64,000 nucleotides of DNA from Galerina marginata (taxonomy: Eukaryota; Basidiomycota; Agaricomycetes; Agaricales; Galerinaceae), in assembly GCA_023014335.1 (NCBI GenBank), contig JAECYW010000014.1, positions 930,001 through 994,000 of the forward strand. The letters run 5' to 3'. Shown one piece after another: positions 11,221 to 22,300 of this stretch (position 1 is its first letter; every line of letters begins with the position of its first letter). The notes under the pieces are model-generated. The model had not been told where the DNA came from, ran no database searches, and saw nothing but the letters and a program-made list of their open reading frames with translations. Made by a program: the position numbers and the translations under genes.

Positions 11221-12651
11221 TGACGCCGCGACCTCGGCTAGAAATTCTGTCCGACGTAGGAGCGTAATGGCGGGAGTGGACTCATGCGATCGGCTGACGC
11301 CTGATGCCACATAACGTGTGTGAGTCGAATAGATATGCGGCACGCGAAGTCGACGAGAGATGGAAGATATGGCGAAAACTGTGATATTGACTAGGTACCG
11401 TGAGCGCACAGGTAGTAGGATGTCAGGCGGGTATCAAGGCTGCAACCAGAAATCCCAGTCCTGAAGTGAGCTGGAGCAATGCGGCCTACAGAACGTAGAA
11501 ATGAGGTTAGGATAATCAACAGGACATGCAGGGCTAGAAAACTTACGCAAGAACCAAATCGTCGTTCCAAAGCCTCAACCAACCATCTCCGTATATCTCT
11601 CCACGGACGAGCGAAACTTAGGCCCCTAGATCCAACGAAAGGACGAAGCTCGCAATGGCTAGAGGGCTTTGTGAATCCGTGAAGAAATCAAAAGAACATG
11701 GAGTAGAGTACGTTCCGGAGGCTTTGGGTATGAATTGGCCGGGTTTTTATTATGTTTGTTGTTGTCGTAACCTGCCACAGAAAGTTGTTAGACGATAGTT
11801 AGAAAGCATACGACACGAAGGATGCTTACTTGACTTTCAAGAATCGTTAGCCAGAGAGCAAGTAGGGTGGGGATGAGAAACGGAAGATGACTGCGCGTGT
11901 ATAATAGGCACGAATGGAAAGATAAACCAATAAAAGGTAGTGCGAGTAAGACAACGGGCTTTGATGAGCCTAGTTTTCCACCATTGTCGAAGCACCGCGA
12001 ATACCGCGGTCGACTCCTCCGTTTCCCTATCTTTGCCCGTGGCTTGCTGGTGAACGCAGAGACTGGTCGATACAATGCTGTTCCACTGGCGGCGCATGTT
12101 TTGAAGGTACAAGACAGATGCGAGGGGGATGAAGCAATGATGGCAACAATTCCAAAGGCTCTCCATCCGCCTCATGATGTGCAGAATCCACCTCAATTTT
12201 TGACGCGATGCGAAAGGACGGATCTAGTCGCCAGTGAGTTGTATGCATCACGAGAAACACAATGGGCTCCTTACCAGAATCCTGCCATAATCAGGATGAT
12301 AGGACCAAAGCCTCTCGAGTTCGTCGGAACGTTAGGTGATCGGATGTCGCGTGAAGCTCGTTAGCGACCTGTTTCGCAGAGGAAAGTGAGCGATAAGAGG
12401 AGATAAGTGCATTCCGACGGCCTGTTGACTCTGTCTTGAGATTTCTGAGCAACGAGACGAAACACAACTAGTGTGCAGGTGATGGAAAGAATGAAAGTGA
12501 TGATCGCGGACTTGTGGGACGTCCCCCGATTTGTGGATCAGCGCCAACTTCCAAGGACTCATTGCAAGGCTGTGCTTGTCGGCGCTCCCAGGCAATCCAG
12601 TTTCCTTCCCTTCGCTTCTCTCCACCACAGTACAAGCATCCAACCTTCAAT
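11221..12651 (-). repeat. Cassette C, copy 2, upstream of NLR1
   Basis: Contains the minus-strand hydrophobic exon-like piece around 12,030-11,840 (LRQWWKT... then a membrane-like run) ending at a GT donor context. Its right end, 'ccaccacagtacaagcatcc' at about 12,622-12,641, directly precedes the NLR1 start codon and is shared with all NLR and aldolase copies. It probably includes the NLR promoter. No RNA or other gene was seen. Confidence 0.55.
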
Positions 12652-15092
12652 ATGAGCAACCAGACTTTTTTTGCAGGCGCGCGCGACGTTACCGTCAGCG
12701 GTGGCACTTTTACTGCCGCTCACACCGTAAGTCCTACTTCCACGAAAGCTTATCAAGGCCCGTTGCCAACAAATACCTCTAGATCAACAACACCTTCGTC
12801 AATGCTCGCGTTGACAATGAACACAAGACCGAAGGGGTCCCAGTCCCTCAGAAACCGAACTCCAGCGCCCTTTTCACCGGACGAAGGGACCTGGTGGACA
12901 GGCTCAAAAACCACTTTGGACTTCGTGCCGCTGGTGAACCTCTGAACCGGCGCTCTTTCTTATTGTACGGAATGGGGGGCATCGGAAAGACCCAGATCTG
13001 CCTGAAATTCACGGAGGAGATGGACAATGTGTGCGTTTACACTTTACTTCACAATGAATAATGTCCTGCATCATGGCTGACTGTTATTGATCACAGGTTT
13101 TCTCACATATTCTGGGTTGATGCATCTTCCACTGATACTATCACCCAGAGCCTGAAAGGAATTTCCAATCATCCAAGTGCTAGATTAGCTGGCCTGGATG
13201 GATCACCTCAGGCTGTCCTTCAGTGGATGGCCTACCTTCCTGAGGAATGGCTGATTGTGTTTGATAATGCTGATGGTGGCCCAGAAGTGGTTGAAAAATT
13301 TCTTCCACCTGGGCTCAAGGGTAATGTTCTGATTACCAGTCGGAACAAAGCTCTTGGTTGTCTTACACAGTTTGAGAATGCCTTGGAAATCCATGATATG
13401 GAAGAGCAGGATGCTATTTCCCTGCTTTTGAAAGCTAGTGGAGGTCTAGATCAATCTGATCAGCTTGTGAAAGAATGTGCAAAAAAGATTGTAACTGAGC
13501 TCTGTTGTCTGCCTCTTGCTGTTGCTCAAGCAGGTGCTGCTATTGCATCTGGGCTTTGTAATCTTGATGACTATCTCCATCTGTACTTTCAAAAGCGTCA
13601 GCACCTATTATCTGATTCTACATTCACTGGAGCATGAAAATATAATAGGACAGTGTATAGCACCTGGGAGCTATCATTTAAAGAGATTGAGTCAAGAGCT
13701 AGAAAAGACTCTAGGTTGAACTCTATTGGTGTTCAAGCTGCACAGAATGCAGTTTTTATTCTTGAAACCTTTGCATTTTTCCACCATACAAATATTGATA
13801 GGAGCATATTTATTAATGCTGCTCAGGGTCTCAAAGATTATTATCCAGAAGAAGAATTTTCTCAGCTGGATGTTGGGATTCAGGAAGTTGATGAAAAACT
13901 GAAGAGATTTCTTGTGGATCAAAATGATAAATGGAATGAATTTGAATTTCAGACTGGAATTCAACTCCTGTTGTCATTCTCCTTAATCAAAAAAAGTGCA
14001 TCTGGTCATATATATTCAGTACATCCATTGGTACATGCATGGAGTCGGGACAGAATGTCATTTTCTAATCAATCAGCAAACTCTCAGAGGGCAAGAACAT
14101 TGCTGTTTTGGGCAGTTCCACTTGAAAATGATCATTGGGATTATATATTCTGCCAAAGCCTTATTCCACATATTCAAGCCAATAACCAAAATAGTAGCCA
14201 GGCAGGCATTGAAAAAGTGCACAATGACAGAGAGTACACAAGATTTGCAACAGTGCTATATAGAAATGGAAATTGGAAAGAAGCTGAGGAGCTTGAGGTT
14301 CAAGTGCTGGAAGTCAGGAGGAAAGTGCTAGGTCTAAAGCATCCAGATACACTTTCAAGCATGGGCAATCTAGCAGCAACATACAGTGATCTAGGAAGGT
14401 GGAAAGAAGCAGAAGAGCTGGAGGTTCAAGTGTTAGAGATCAGAAAAAAGGTGCTAGGTCTAGAGCATCCACATACACTTTTAAGCATGGGCAATCTAGC
14501 AAGAACATATAGTAGTCTAGGAAGGTTGCAAGAAGCAGAAGAGCTGGAGGTTCAAGTGCTGGAGATCAGCAAAAGAATGCTAGGTCTAGAGCATCCAAAT
14601 ACACTTTCAAGCATGAACAATCTGGCATCAACATACAGTGATCTAGGAAGATGGAAAGAAGCAGAAGAGCTAGAGGTTCAAGTGCTGGAGATCAGAAAAA
14701 GGATGCTAGGTCTAGAGCATCCAAACACACTTTCAAACATGGGCAATCTGGCAGCAATGTACAGTAATCTAGGAAGGCAGAAAGAAGCAGAAGAACTGGA
14801 TGTTCAACTGCTAGAGATCAGGAAAAGGGTGCTAGGTCTAGAGCATCCAGATACACTTTTAAGCATGAACAATCTAGCAGCAACATACAGTAATCTAGGA
14901 AGGTGGAAAGAAGCAGAAGAGCTAGAGGTTCAAGTGCTGGAGGTTATAAAAAGAGTGCTAGGTCTAGAGCATCCAAATACACTTTCAAGCATGCTCAATC
15001 TAGCAGTGATATATGAGAACCTGGAAATGTGGAAAGAAGCAGAAGAGCTCCAGGTTCAAGAGCTAGAAATCAAACAGAGAATATTAGTTTAG
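12652..15092 (+). pseudogene. NLR1: NB-ARC/TPR protein with in-frame nonsense codon
   Basis: Exons 12,652-12,726, 12,783-13,030 and 13,097-15,092 give a continuous 772-codon frame interrupted only by TGA at 13,635-13,637 (codon 288), where the other copies have TCA (Ser). The short N-terminus is followed by a STAND NTPase: Walker A GMGGIGKT, Walker B LIVFDN, an ITSRN motif and a CLPLA motif. The C-terminus has six 42-residue TPR (kinesin-light-chain-like) units around HPDTLSSMGNLA. Family members are cytosolic innate-immunity or incompatibility receptors; that role is inferred here. Compared with NLR2 and NLR3 it lacks about 25 residues near 13,865. As written it would yield only the NB-ARC part. 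Confidence 0.85.
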
Positions 15093-15908
15093 TACCCTCT
15101 TTGAGACATTTGTTATGTATGAAATTTTTCTCACACCCATCTAGTTAGTGGTAGTTAAACATAAGAAACATAGACAATCAGTGATATTTTTCAAAATAAG
15201 TTTTAAATAAGAACACTGACATTTGAAAGTCCTTTTTGTCTAATTTTCCAGCTTTAAGAGCCTTCATTGGAGATCAAGACTGCATATTCAACTTGGTGGC
15301 TAGCTAATGCTTTGCACAGCCAAACTCATCTCTCTATAGTGAACATTACTTAGGTACATGTTAGAAACCAAGGAAAAAAATTGTGTACCATTATTTTCAC
15401 ATTGTGGTCCTAGATTTTATGAAGAGGTCAACCCAGGCCTGTACAAGGCCAGTGAACTTTATAACCTTCCAATTGCCTTGGTTTGGATGCTCTGAAGAGG
15501 TGATGAGTTTGTTAATTTGCCCTGGAAAATCATGAGATGTTACATACAGAAGCGAACAATCAAATGTTGCCTTGAAAACATTAGTCAGAGTTGTAAATCC
15601 CATCTGTGAGGTGTTTAGTTTGTAGTTCCAGAGCAGAAATATATAGCAGGGTACATGGCCCTGGAATGGGTTCTGACACACAAAAGGCTGAAAAATTAGA
15701 TTGTCAGCATGCTTTCACAAGACCCATTGCACCTCAAAGCTCACCACTACATACCAAAATTCATCACAACTGCCAACACTTGCTCCCTTCCTTGCCATCA
15801 ACAAGAGAGTTTGCAACATGCAAAAAATCCGCAGTCTTGACCGGGTACTTGGGCAGTGAATCACACTGGTGTTCGAACCTTGTGTTGGATCTGGGTATTC
15901 GAGGGTTT
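15093..15908. repeat. NLR 3'-flank repeat, unit 1
   Basis: Matches 39,595-40,440 and 53,219-54,080, starting with 'agtttagtaccctctttgag'. On the minus strand an open stretch at 15,681-15,397 (YVTSHDFPGQINKL, SSEHPNQ) is partly conserved at 53,815-53,555, where it breaks frame. It could be a fragment of an unidentified gene. No other coding signal was seen. Confidence 0.65.
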
Positions 15909-16810
15909 CTATCCAGGTGTGTGCATTGAAGTTACACAGTTCGGAAGGATCAATGTGATCTTATCTGTATGCAGATCTGGGGAATCGAGAAGTTTATAAA
16001 CGCGAAGATTGGAGAGGATGAGCAACATACCATCATGAACCATCCCATACTGGGCGAGGTAGTCTAACGCGAGTTGTGACTGGTGGAAAGCTCGTTTGAT
16101 ATCCGAACGAGGGTGAAAGGCATACTGAAGAATAACTCGTCTTTGATTGCCTGTGATCAGATTGTTGTATGTTCCATTTGACCCGTGTAATTGGAAGTGG
16201 TCGAGGAGCTGGGTGCCTGTCTGCAAGTGGGAAATCGTTCCAAGAATGACCTCCGGGAGTAGCGACGGCCAGCACAAGAGATGAAATACAGTGTGACATG
16301 CGGTATGCGGTACACAAGCTCTGAAAATCGCAAGTCGGTTAACGAATGTTTAAAATATTTGAAAATGGCTGACCTTAAGCGCTTGAGCTATCATGTCACC
16401 GAGACGGATGCCTACGACATTCAATTAGCGCTCCCCGGTCCAGGACCGTCCAGCCGAGGTAGTCAAGTAGAGATAGACGGATGTCATCTACCGCCATACC
16501 GGAGATTCTACGAACAAAGTAATATCAGATGTCTTCCAGATCGGCTGTCGAGTTTGTTCAAGAATCATAAAAAAACTCGCATATACGGTCCCCTTGAATA
16601 TCCTGAATGACAGTTTACCAACGCCACGGTTACGAACATGAGTGTCGTACATTCTCCTTTTTTGCCTTCCCCTCCTTCCCAAACCACGGTCCCTGCGGCC
16701 CTCACGAAAAGCTGCTCGAGTTCAAACCCATGGTAAACACGACCTTGGTCAACATATTTATCGTTTCTTCGTCGCCTTTTGCAGATGGCGGTCCAGTTAT
16801 AATTTGTTCG
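15909..16810 (-). pseudogene. alpha/beta-hydrolase-like relic, unit 2
   Basis: Near-duplicate of the unit 1 relic. It has the LVLAVATPGGHSW piece near 16,310-16,230, the same 10-bp duplication before the nucleophile elbow (16,443-16,452), and a more decayed N-terminal part near 16,800. Frames are broken, so no product is expected. The shared 10-bp lesion places units 1 and 2 closer to each other than to unit 4 at this position. Confidence 0.6.
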
Positions 16811-17129
16811 TTTTGGCTTTCCAGAGTCTCTGGTTGTTGTCACTTGGGCCGGTGGGGAGGTTAGCAGGCAAAGACCACAGCGAAGGCAGGTAGTTTCGAG
16901 AAAGCAGTTGGTAGGGAGGACATTGGAGAAGTTGGTGGCGCTGAGGTACTCGTCGGCGGCGCCATGGTGGTTGAAGGCAAAAGCAGGCTGGAAATCAGCT
17001 GCAAAGGTTGCGGAAGCCCCCGGCCCGGCGTCGGTGCTGGTGAAAGTTCGAAGTTCGCAATTCGACCTGACACTCATATGGTCATACCATCATGCACCTC
17101 GGTCTTCTCCAAGTCCCACCTCGCCTGGT

Positions 17130-18497
17130 TGCATCCATGCACCAAAAAGTGTCATGACAGCCCGCTGCGGATCCTACCAGGTCAACTCGGCGCCCGCTGC
17201 GGGTTTGGAAGAGAAGGGAATCTTAGGTCGTTATCAGTGCCCCTGCCCTTTGTTGCCCCCTCCCGTCGCTCACTGGCACTATCAACACCAACGGGCAAGG
17301 AAAGAGACGCCTCGTCGAAGATAGTCAAGGCATAGACATAGTCAACCACAAAGCCGACGACAAAGCCGTTTGTCTGCCCTGTCCCGAGATTTCGTTCCGG
17401 CAGGTTCGTGTTTTTCCCGCTGTATTCTCGTGTATCCAGCTGATGAATTATTGATTCTAGGCTACGTACTGAGCAAGTTCGTGTGGAACGGATGAAATTG
17501 GCGATGTTTTTGAGGTGTGTAATCCGAGCCGATTCGAGACTATTGATGAATCAATCTGATCTCCTCCCCTTTCAGCTCGTCTGCATCTGCGGTCGTACAG
17601 TATATCAACGGCCAATCCTCTGCCGCACACGGCCCATCTTCTATCCCGATTCCCCAACACACCTCACTCCTGCTACGATGGCTCCGCTTCTTTTCCTCCG
17701 TGCCCGTTCCTCGCTAGCAAAAATTGTGCATGCGGCAAGAAAGTTGTCCTTAATGACTACTATTCTCTGGGGACAGAAAAGGTGTCCTGCGGTACTATCT
17801 ATGGAAAGTGAGTGTTTCAATGTCAATAGACAGACTCTTTTAGGCTTATGACATACTAGGCTCGCCGTTTGTTGTCGCTTCGCCCAGGCCTTTCTCAAGC
17901 CGCTTGGAAGTGTCTCAATGATTATCAGATCGCGAAACGGAATGCGAAGTTGGTGATCGCGCTGGGGATATACATGTAGAATCGGAATAGTGGGAAGCCG
18001 CCGATGTTGTGACGTTTGCGAGGTCGAATGGAAAGTTCTTGCGTGTTGTTGGGAAGACTTTCGCAGAGTAAGGTTTTGGTTCTGGTATACGACTGCTTTG
18101 AAACGAGTGAATGAACTTACGAGGGTTGTTTGTAGCTTCGTTACGTCGGAGAAGCAGGTTCTTCCTCATATACCACCTGACGGGCGAAAGTTTGTTTATG
18201 ATGTATATATCTACATTGCTCCCCCTCTTTTTCGATTAACGACATCCGTTCTTTACATCACTCGCTGCTGTTTACAAGATGGTCGCCTAGATAGTAGACC
18301 AGGAATCACATCGGAGGTTCGTAGACCCTCCTTCTTAACTCTACCATTCATCTCATCTAACTCATTCGTTCCGTTCCGTTTCCTCCAGCGTCCAGCTGCT
18401 CCGTCGGGTCGACACACAGACCAAGACCCCTCCTCTCGACCTTCATGGCTTCCCTCGCATCTCCTCCCAGTTTAGGCAGCCTCGCGGACTTCTGAAG
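17130..18497 (+). pseudogene. NF-X1/FAP1-like relic, unit 2
   Basis: Best preserved for the R3H region. The run VVTFARSNGKFLRVVGKTFAE reads near 18,005-18,068. SEKQVLPHIPPDGRKFVYD follows near 18,148-18,204 after an intron-like gap. The end, with TKTPLLSTF and SLGSLADF, closes at about 18,497. Upstream, near 17,690-17,812, the CPPCPFLASKNCACG and LETEKVSCGT finger block is readable. The blocks are in different frames and the central fingers are missing. The family consists of nuclear zinc-finger/R3H regulators; this copy cannot encode one. Confidence 0.7.
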
Positions 18498-19067
18498 TGT
18501 CAAGGAGGCATCGGGTCAACATGTCGAAGATGCAGATGGGGCGATCGAGCGGGTGAGGAGAAGGGAATGGATATGGATAGCGCAGCTACGGGCATAAACA
18601 ACGCCGACAGCTGGACAGAGATGGAGCGGATCCATGTTGGAGGTATTGGCGGGTATTGGCTGCTTGAATGGGATGTATGCGAGGGATGGGCGGGTGGACG
18701 AGCAGAAGGGGATGGGAAGGCAGACGGATGATGCGGGATGTGACGAGGAAGGTGGACGGACGACGGATGAGGGTGGCTACACGGGCAGTCGTCCATCGAC
18801 GCGGACTACCCTGGCATAGCCTGCTGTTGGTTGTTGTTAGGGAGAACTTATCAGTCGACTCGTCGTAATTGAATCAATGAGGCTAGTGGCCATGGTATGA
18901 CTATGGAGAAGAAGTTCTTAGTTATCATTTATCTGCGATGCTTCTTCGTTTCGCCTTCATCAAGTCCGTCTTTCCGTATCTATGCCCCTCCTGCCTTCCT
19001 GTTATGTTAACTGGCAGCCTTTGCAGTTTCGTAGGCAAAGGAGCGACGAACCTCGAGGACTGGCACC
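18498..19067. other. NF-X1 downstream remnant and start of segment S
   Basis: Shares the purine-rich block with 3,034-3,330 and then enters segment S ('gtaggcaaaggagcgacgaacctcgagg' at about 19,031), which is cut by the Ty3 insertion at 19,073. No open gene was seen. Confidence 0.5.
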
Positions 19068-19072
19068 AGCTC

Positions 19073-19357
19073 TGTAAGGGCAACTGAAGTCCGGGATGCC
19101 GGAAACGGATCGGAGAACTAGCAGGGAACCAAAGAGGGAAAAGTGGGAACCCAATGCTAGGTGAGCGGTATATATAAGAAAAGGCACTTTAGGGCAAGTG
19201 TCGCATGTAAAATAATAAAAGTGGTACGATAAAATAAAGTCCATAAATAAAATGAAATCTTCGGAATCACGTCCGGACAGGTGGAGCGGAGCGGAACTCC
19301 GGAACGTCGGACCCGGAAATCGGAGCTTCGGAAATCGGAAGCGGAGTTCCCCTTACA
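19073..19357 (-). repeat. 3' LTR of the Ty3 element
   Basis: 285 bp, from TGTAAGGGCAACTGAAG to GTTCCCCTTACA on the plus strand. It differs from the other LTR only at position 10. The last codons of the polyprotein (from about 19,357 down to 19,267) lie inside this LTR. Confidence 0.97.
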
Positions 19358-22300
19358 ATTACCCCCCCCTCAAATGAGCATCGCCTCGATGCGATAGGAA
19401 GACTGGTGATAGGTCGAAAAGGAATTGAGCCAAATGCTAAGGCACGGATTTGTCGCGGTGCTCCTGGGTTCTGCTGGTGGAATTGGGTGACAAGTTCAGG
19501 AGCATTAATATTGTCCTTATACTCCCAAGAATTATCCTCTGGTCCATAGCCTTCCCACTTGATCAGGTACTGGAGCTTCCGTCGGAACATTCGGCTGTTG
19601 AGAATTTCCTCTACTTCATAGTGTTCTTCCCCATCAATAAGTTCAGGCGGTGGTGGTGGTGCAGCTTTACGTCCTGGAATGGGATCATCAGGGGCAGGTG
19701 TCAGCTTGATCACATTGAAGACCGGATGAAGGCGTTTAAGGGAGACTGGAAGGCGAAGTCGATAGGCATTAAGTCCAATTCTCCTTTCAACCAAGTAAGG
19801 ACCTAGGCGGCGATGAGCAAACTTCTTGGATGGGCGAGTTGTCTGAATGTCGCTAGCATCCAAATAGACCTTATCCCCAGCTTTGAACACCGGGGCTGGT
19901 GTTCGCCGCTGATTATAATATCTAGCCATGTCGTCCTTAGCCTTGGTTAGAGCTGCCTTGGCTTCCTCCAAAGTGTCCTTCATCCGCTGAGTAAACTCAT
20001 TGACTGCTTCAAGCCTGGATGGAGGCTGGTGAGGCTCAAAACCCATTCGCGGATGTCGTCCAGTGTCGAGTAGGAACGGAGTATGCTGAGTTGAAGCATG
20101 CACGTGGTTATTATATGCAAACTCAGCAAGTGGAAGGAGTCCTTGCCAGTCATCTTGGCGTTCACTGACAAAGACTCGGATGTACTGTTCCAGTTCCTGA
20201 TTGACACGTTCCGTCTGGCCGTCTGTTTGCGGATGGTAGGAGGTTGACGGAGCCAGCTGAATTCCCAAGAGACGGTACAGCTCTTTCATGAACTCTGCGA
20301 TGAACTGGGAGCCGCGGTCGGAGACAACTTTCCAAGGGAGTCCGTGGAGCTTCCAGACGTGCTTCAGGAAGAGTTGAGCAGCTCCAGCAGCAGTGATAGT
20401 AGTGGTGGTCTCAATGAAGTGACCCCGCTTACCAGCACTGTCCACAACAACCATGATCGCGTCATATCCTGCTGAATCCGGAAGCTCGACAATGAAGTCC
20501 ACACTGATAGTGTGCCAACGGTCGGAGGGAACTGGGAGAGGAACAAGTTCACCAGATGGTAGACGGTGTTGGACCTTGGTACGGAGGCACATATCGCAGG
20601 TAGCAACGTACCGGCCAACATATCTTGACATGTTTGGCCACCAATAGTTCCGTGAAACCATTTCCAAGGTCTTAAACCGTCCAGCATGCCCAGCGATCCG
20701 AGTATCGTGGCAGAGGGAGACAATGCGCCGGCGGAGATCTGAGTTAAGTGGAACATAGATCCTGCCTCGAAAGTATAGGAGACCATCGCGCTCAGACCAT
20801 TCACCAGAGTGGATGGAGCGAGCGGAGGTTTTCCTAAGCGCTTGAACTGCCTTTGCCACGGGTTCCTCCTCAATAGGACCTTTGACACCTTTGCGGATAT
20901 CACGGAGGATGTCAACCTCAGCGCCCACAACCTCAACTGCCTCTAGAGCACGAATCGCAAAGAGCTTTGGAGTCAGAAGAGTGATATTGGAATTATCCTC
21001 TGATCCAGTGCCATGATCTGCTCTTCGAGATAGTGCATCCGGCTTTCCCATAGTCCGGCCTGGTTTGTGGTGCATAAGGAAATCAAACCGGGCAAGGACC
21101 AAGGACCAGCGGGCTTGACGGCGGTTGAGCTGTTTTGCGGTCATGAAATACTCCAAGTTCTTATGATCTGTCCAGATCTCGAACTGGTGTTCTGCGCCTT
21201 CAAGGAAATGCCTCCACTCTTGCAAAGAGCGGATGATAGCAAGCATTTCCTTGTCGTGAATTTCATAATTCCGCTCAACAGGGGACAGGGACTTGGAGTA
21301 GAACGCAACAGGGTGCCACTTGTCATCATCCGGGGAGACCTGAGACAGCACAGCTCCAGTTGCAAAATCAGAGCTATCAGCCTCAACGCGGAATGGACGG
21401 GTGGAGTCAGGGGACATGAGAACTGGGGAAGAAGTGACAGACTGCTTGAGCTTATCGAAGGCAGCCTGCTGATTCGTTCCCCAAGACCATTTCACATCGT
21501 TCTTTGTAAGATCAAAGAGCGGGCGCGCATGTTCAGAGAAGTCACGGATGAACCTTCGATAGAAATTGGTAAAGCCCAGGAAGGACTGTACTTCTTTCTT
21601 GTTCTTGGGTTCTGGCCATTCCGCGACTCCTGCCACCTTGACTGGGTCCATAGCCACAGAGTTATGGGAAATGATAACTCCAAGGTACTCCACCGTGGTC
21701 TGTTCAAACTCGCATTTATCCGGCCGGAGGTAGAGCTTGTGCTTTTCCAGGAGCTCAAGTACTCTTCGAGTGACCTTCCGGTGTTCTTCCAATGTTTCCG
21801 TAAAGATGAGGATGTCGTCGAGGTACACAACTACAACACCTTCTGAGATTAAATCCTCGAAGATGTCGTTCATCATCGTCTGGAACGTGGCAGGACTATT
21901 GGTGAGCCCAAAGAACATAACGAGCGGTTCGAACAATCCACGGTTGGTCCGGAAAGCAGCCTTCCACTCATCTCCTTCCTTCATCCGGACATTATTAAAA
22001 CCCCAGCGGACATCAAGCTTGGTGAAGTACTTTGCACCTCGGAGTTTATTGATCAACTCCGAAATGAGTGGAAGTGGGTACTTGTTCTTCACCGTCATAG
22101 CATTGAGTGCGCGGTAGTCCTGGACGAGGCGGAGAGAACCATCCTTCTTCTTAATAAAGAAGACGGGAGATGCCATGGGGGACTTGGAAGGACGGATGCG
22201 ACCTGAATCCAGGTTTTCCTTGATAAAAGCGTCGAGTTCCTTCTGTTCTGAGACCGCAAGCGGGTAGACCTTGCAGCTGCGCGGTGTGGCATCAGCTATA

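Noticed and set aside
21067..21846. Plus-strand reading of 259 codons
   Set aside because: It is the antisense shadow of the Ty3 reverse transcriptase/RNase H region.
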